A DNA stretch of 64,000 nt, taken from NCBI RefSeq assembly GCF_000332075.2, contig NZ_ALVU02000001.1:1569193-1633192 (forward strand), read 5' to 3'. Below, one piece after another: positions 62,460-64,000 of this stretch (the first letter of the stretch is position 1; every line of letters starts with the position of its first letter). A program made the translations under genes and the position numbers. The stretch is from Synechocystis sp. PCC 7509 (GTDB lineage Bacteria; Cyanobacteriota; Cyanobacteriia; Cyanobacteriales; Chroococcidiopsidaceae). Under the pieces are notes generated by a model. It did not search any database, was not told the origin of the DNA, and saw only the letters and a program-made list of their open reading frames with translations.

Positions 62460-63191
62460 ATGAAAAATTCCGCTCCTTTATTAGAGGTTGAAGATGTCTG
62501 GGCAGGTTACATTAAAGACCTAGATATTTTGCAAGGCATCAATTTTCATATTTTGCCTGGAGAATTAGTTGCGGTAATCGGGCCTAATGGTGCGGGAAAA
62601 TCTACTTTAGCTAAAACAATTTTTGGCTTATTGACTCCTCACAAAGGAAAAATTACTTTCAAAGGGGAAAAGATTGCTGGATTGAAGTCTAATCAAATTG
62701 TCCGCCAGGGGATGTGTTATGTTCCCCAAATTGCTAATGTGTTTCCGTCTCTAAGTGTGGAAGAAAACCTCGAAATGGGTGCTTTTATTCGGAATATTTC
62801 TTTAGGTAGTCTAAAAAATAAAATCTATGATATTTTTCCTGGTTTAGCCAATCGGCGACAGCAAAAAGCCGGAACTTTATCAGGGGGAGAAAGGCAGATG
62901 TTGGCAATGGGCAAGGCATTGATGTTAGAACCAGATTTATTATTGTTAGATGAACCAAGCGCGGCTTTATCTCCGGTACTTGTAAGTAGTGTATTTGCCC
63001 AAATTCAACAAATAAATCAAAGCGGTACAGCAATTGTTTTAGTAGAACAAAATGCCCGCAAAGCCTTGTCAATGGCGCATAGAGGGTATGTATTAGATAC
63101 AGGACGCGATCGCTTTACAGGCAATGGGCAAGACTTACTTAACGATCCTAAAGTAGGAGAATTGTATTTAGGTGCAGGGATGGCTTATTAA
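62460..63191 (+). CDS. LivF/NatE-like ABC transporter ATPase
   Basis: 243 residues. Walker A GPNGAGKST, signature LSGGERQMLAMGKAL, Walker B LLLLDEPSAALSPV and the H-loop area (VLVEQNARKALSMAH) place it in the LivF family, near NatE of the cyanobacterial neutral amino acid transporter N-I. No permease or binding protein gene is adjacent in this window, so it works with components encoded elsewhere. The JAMM protease gene starts 3 bp downstream. Confidence 0.85.
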   Translation: MKNSAPLLEVEDVWAGYIKDLDILQGINFHILPGELVAVIGPNGAGKSTLAKTIFGLLTPHKGKITFKGEKIAGLKSNQIVRQGMCYVPQIANVFPSLSVEENLEMGAFIRNISLGSLKNKIYDIFPGLANRRQQKAGTLSGGERQMLAMGKALMLEPDLLLLDEPSAALSPVLVSSVFAQIQQINQSGTAIVLVEQNARKALSMAHRGYVLDTGRDRFTGNGQDLLNDPKVGELYLGAGMAY

Positions 63192-63193
63192 GT

Positions 63194-63670
63194 ATGGTTT
63201 TGCAGCTTTCTAAGCATCATTTTGAAGCTATACGTCAGCACGGGGAAAGCACTTATCCTAACGAGTGTTGCGGTTTGTTGTTAGGAACACTCAGTAATAA
63301 TAGCAAAACTGTAGTAGAAGTTAGAGCGGTTGAAAATGTTTGGAATGCGGAGGCGGCGGAATTATTTAGCATTGGAGAAGAAAAAAGAAGCATCAATAAA
63401 CAGAGCAATTATGCGATTTCTCCTCAAACTCTCCTAGCAGTGCAAAAAGAAGTCCGCGATCGCACTTTGCAGATAGTCGGCATTTATCACTCCCACCCCA
63501 ATCATCCAGCAATTGCGTCAGAGTGCGATCGCGCTCTAGCGTGGGAACAATACTCCTATATGATCGTGTCGGTAATTGAAGGCAACGCTCAAGAATTTCT
63601 CTGCTGGCAGTTAGATAGCGATCGCATCTTTCAAGCCGAGGAAATTATGATAGTAGATAACTTAGTTTGA
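63194..63670 (+). CDS. Mov34/MPN/PAD-1 family (M67) metalloprotease
   Basis: 158 residues. The JAMM zinc site is complete: Glu24 in [10 protein letters not shown] and [14 protein letters not shown] (His99, His101, Ser109, Asp112; HxHx7Sx2D). In prokaryotes these enzymes trim the C-terminus of ubiquitin-like sulfur carriers and sit beside E1-like enzymes; here moeB follows 73 bp later. The start lies 3 bp after the ABC ATPase stop, so they may share a transcript. Confidence 0.9.
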   Translation: MVLQLSKHHFEAIRQHGESTYPNECCGLLLGTLSNNSKTVVEVRAVENVWNAEAAELFSIGEEKRSINKQSNYAISPQTLLAVQKEVRDRTLQIVGIYHSHPNHPAIASECDRALAWEQYSYMIVSVIEGNAQEFLCWQLDSDRIFQAEEIMIVDNLV

Positions 63671-63743
63671 ATGTTTAGCAAAATATAAAACTAAAGTAGG
63701 TTGTTTTTGGATAGGATCTTATTTCGTTCCTCAATTAGTTGCC

Positions 63744-64000
63744 ATGCGAAATCCTAATTTGGATGAAATTCAGTTAACCAAAGAAGAATACGAACGCTAT
63801 TCTCGCCATATTATTTTGCCAGAGGTGGGGCTAGAAGGGCAAAAACGCCTGAAAGCTGCCAGCGTCCTATGTATTGGGACAGGAGGTTTGGGTTCTCCAT
63901 TACTGTTGTATTTAGCGGCAGCAGGAGTGGGGCGCATTGGAATTGTTGATTTTGATGTGGTGGATAACTCTAACTTGCATCGCCAAATCATTCACAGCAC
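63744..64000 (+). CDS. moeB: MoeB/ThiF-like E1 enzyme, cut by window end
   Basis: The first 85 codons of an adenylyltransferase: [20 protein letters not shown], then [20 protein letters not shown], with the ATP-binding glycine loop, and [17 protein letters not shown], the conserved Asp/Asn/Arg/Gln metal-nucleotide site. In cyanobacteria such proteins usually continue for about 390 residues and end in a rhodanese domain, which lies outside the window. It activates a small sulfur carrier (MoaD/ThiS type). It is paired with the JAMM protease upstream. Confidence 0.9.
   Translation, partial: MRNPNLDEIQLTKEEYERYSRHIILPEVGLEGQKRLKAASVLCIGTGGLGSPLLLYLAAAGVGRIGIVDFDVVDNSNLHRQIIHS

Overview
The window is a piece of a cyanobacterial chromosome. 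It encodes chlorophyll and phycobilin enzymes (acsF, pcyA), a very small cytochrome b6f subunit (petL-like), a PsbP-type photosystem II lipoprotein and the urea transporter urtABCDE. The HIP1 octamer GCGATCGC, abundant in many cyanobacterial genomes, is scattered throughout. Base composition is moderately AT-rich. No tRNA, rRNA or CRISPR array was recognised, and no insertion sequence with a transposase.

Layout. (1) 0-9.1 kb, mostly + strand: a PIG-V-like mannosyltransferase, then a run of five genes: a cyclooxygenase-like haem peroxidase, a DUF4331 protein, a cation-efflux transporter, a GMC oxidoreductase and a patatin-like phospholipase. Lipase, fatty-acid dioxygenase fold and alcohol oxidase together suggest an oxylipin-type lipid pathway (inference). 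(2) 9.3-12.6 kb: DUF2996, TM2-domain protein, acsF and a putative barrel protein. (3) 12.6-15.7 kb: an accessory island with a frameshifted DUF6932 / XRE toxin-antitoxin-like pair, a small protein on the other strand, and a two-gene unit of a DUF4297-like nuclease and a degenerate uracil-phosphoribosyltransferase-like protein. That unit is the best candidate here for an undescribed defence system. (4) 15.7-25.5 kb: an EamA transporter, the urt operon, a formamidase with an FmdB zinc-ribbon gene, aroB and the tiny petL. Urea uptake next to formamide hydrolysis points to scavenging of organic nitrogen.

(5) 25.5-27.5 kb: a radical-SAM/B12 protein and the remnant of a second copy. (6) 27.7-50.8 kb: a large exopolysaccharide locus, almost all on the - strand. 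It holds a Wzy-like membrane protein, seven intact glycosyltransferases, a HepA/MsbA-like ABC exporter, two convergent beta-helix (pectate-lyase-3) paralogues, a Wzc-like tyrosine kinase and a WecG/TagA/CpsF transferase. Its middle (36.3-41.0 kb) is decaying: one GT4 gene has an amber codon at its active-site motif, one GT2 gene survives as a 5' remnant with several stops, and one pyruvyl-transferase-like gene is shortened with a damaged motif.

(7) 51.7-64 kb: housekeeping genes gnd, purK, a pentapeptide-repeat protein, a small holin-family membrane protein, prfC, a DUF4870 protein, a Fic AMP-transferase, psbP-like, maf, pcyA, a ferredoxin, a LivF/NatE-type ATPase, a JAMM protease and the beginning of moeB, cut by the window edge.

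Starts were moved inward from the longest reading frame where a ribosome-binding site, a start/stop overlap or family N-termini supported it; this is stated in each entry. All family assignments come from reading motifs, not from database searches.
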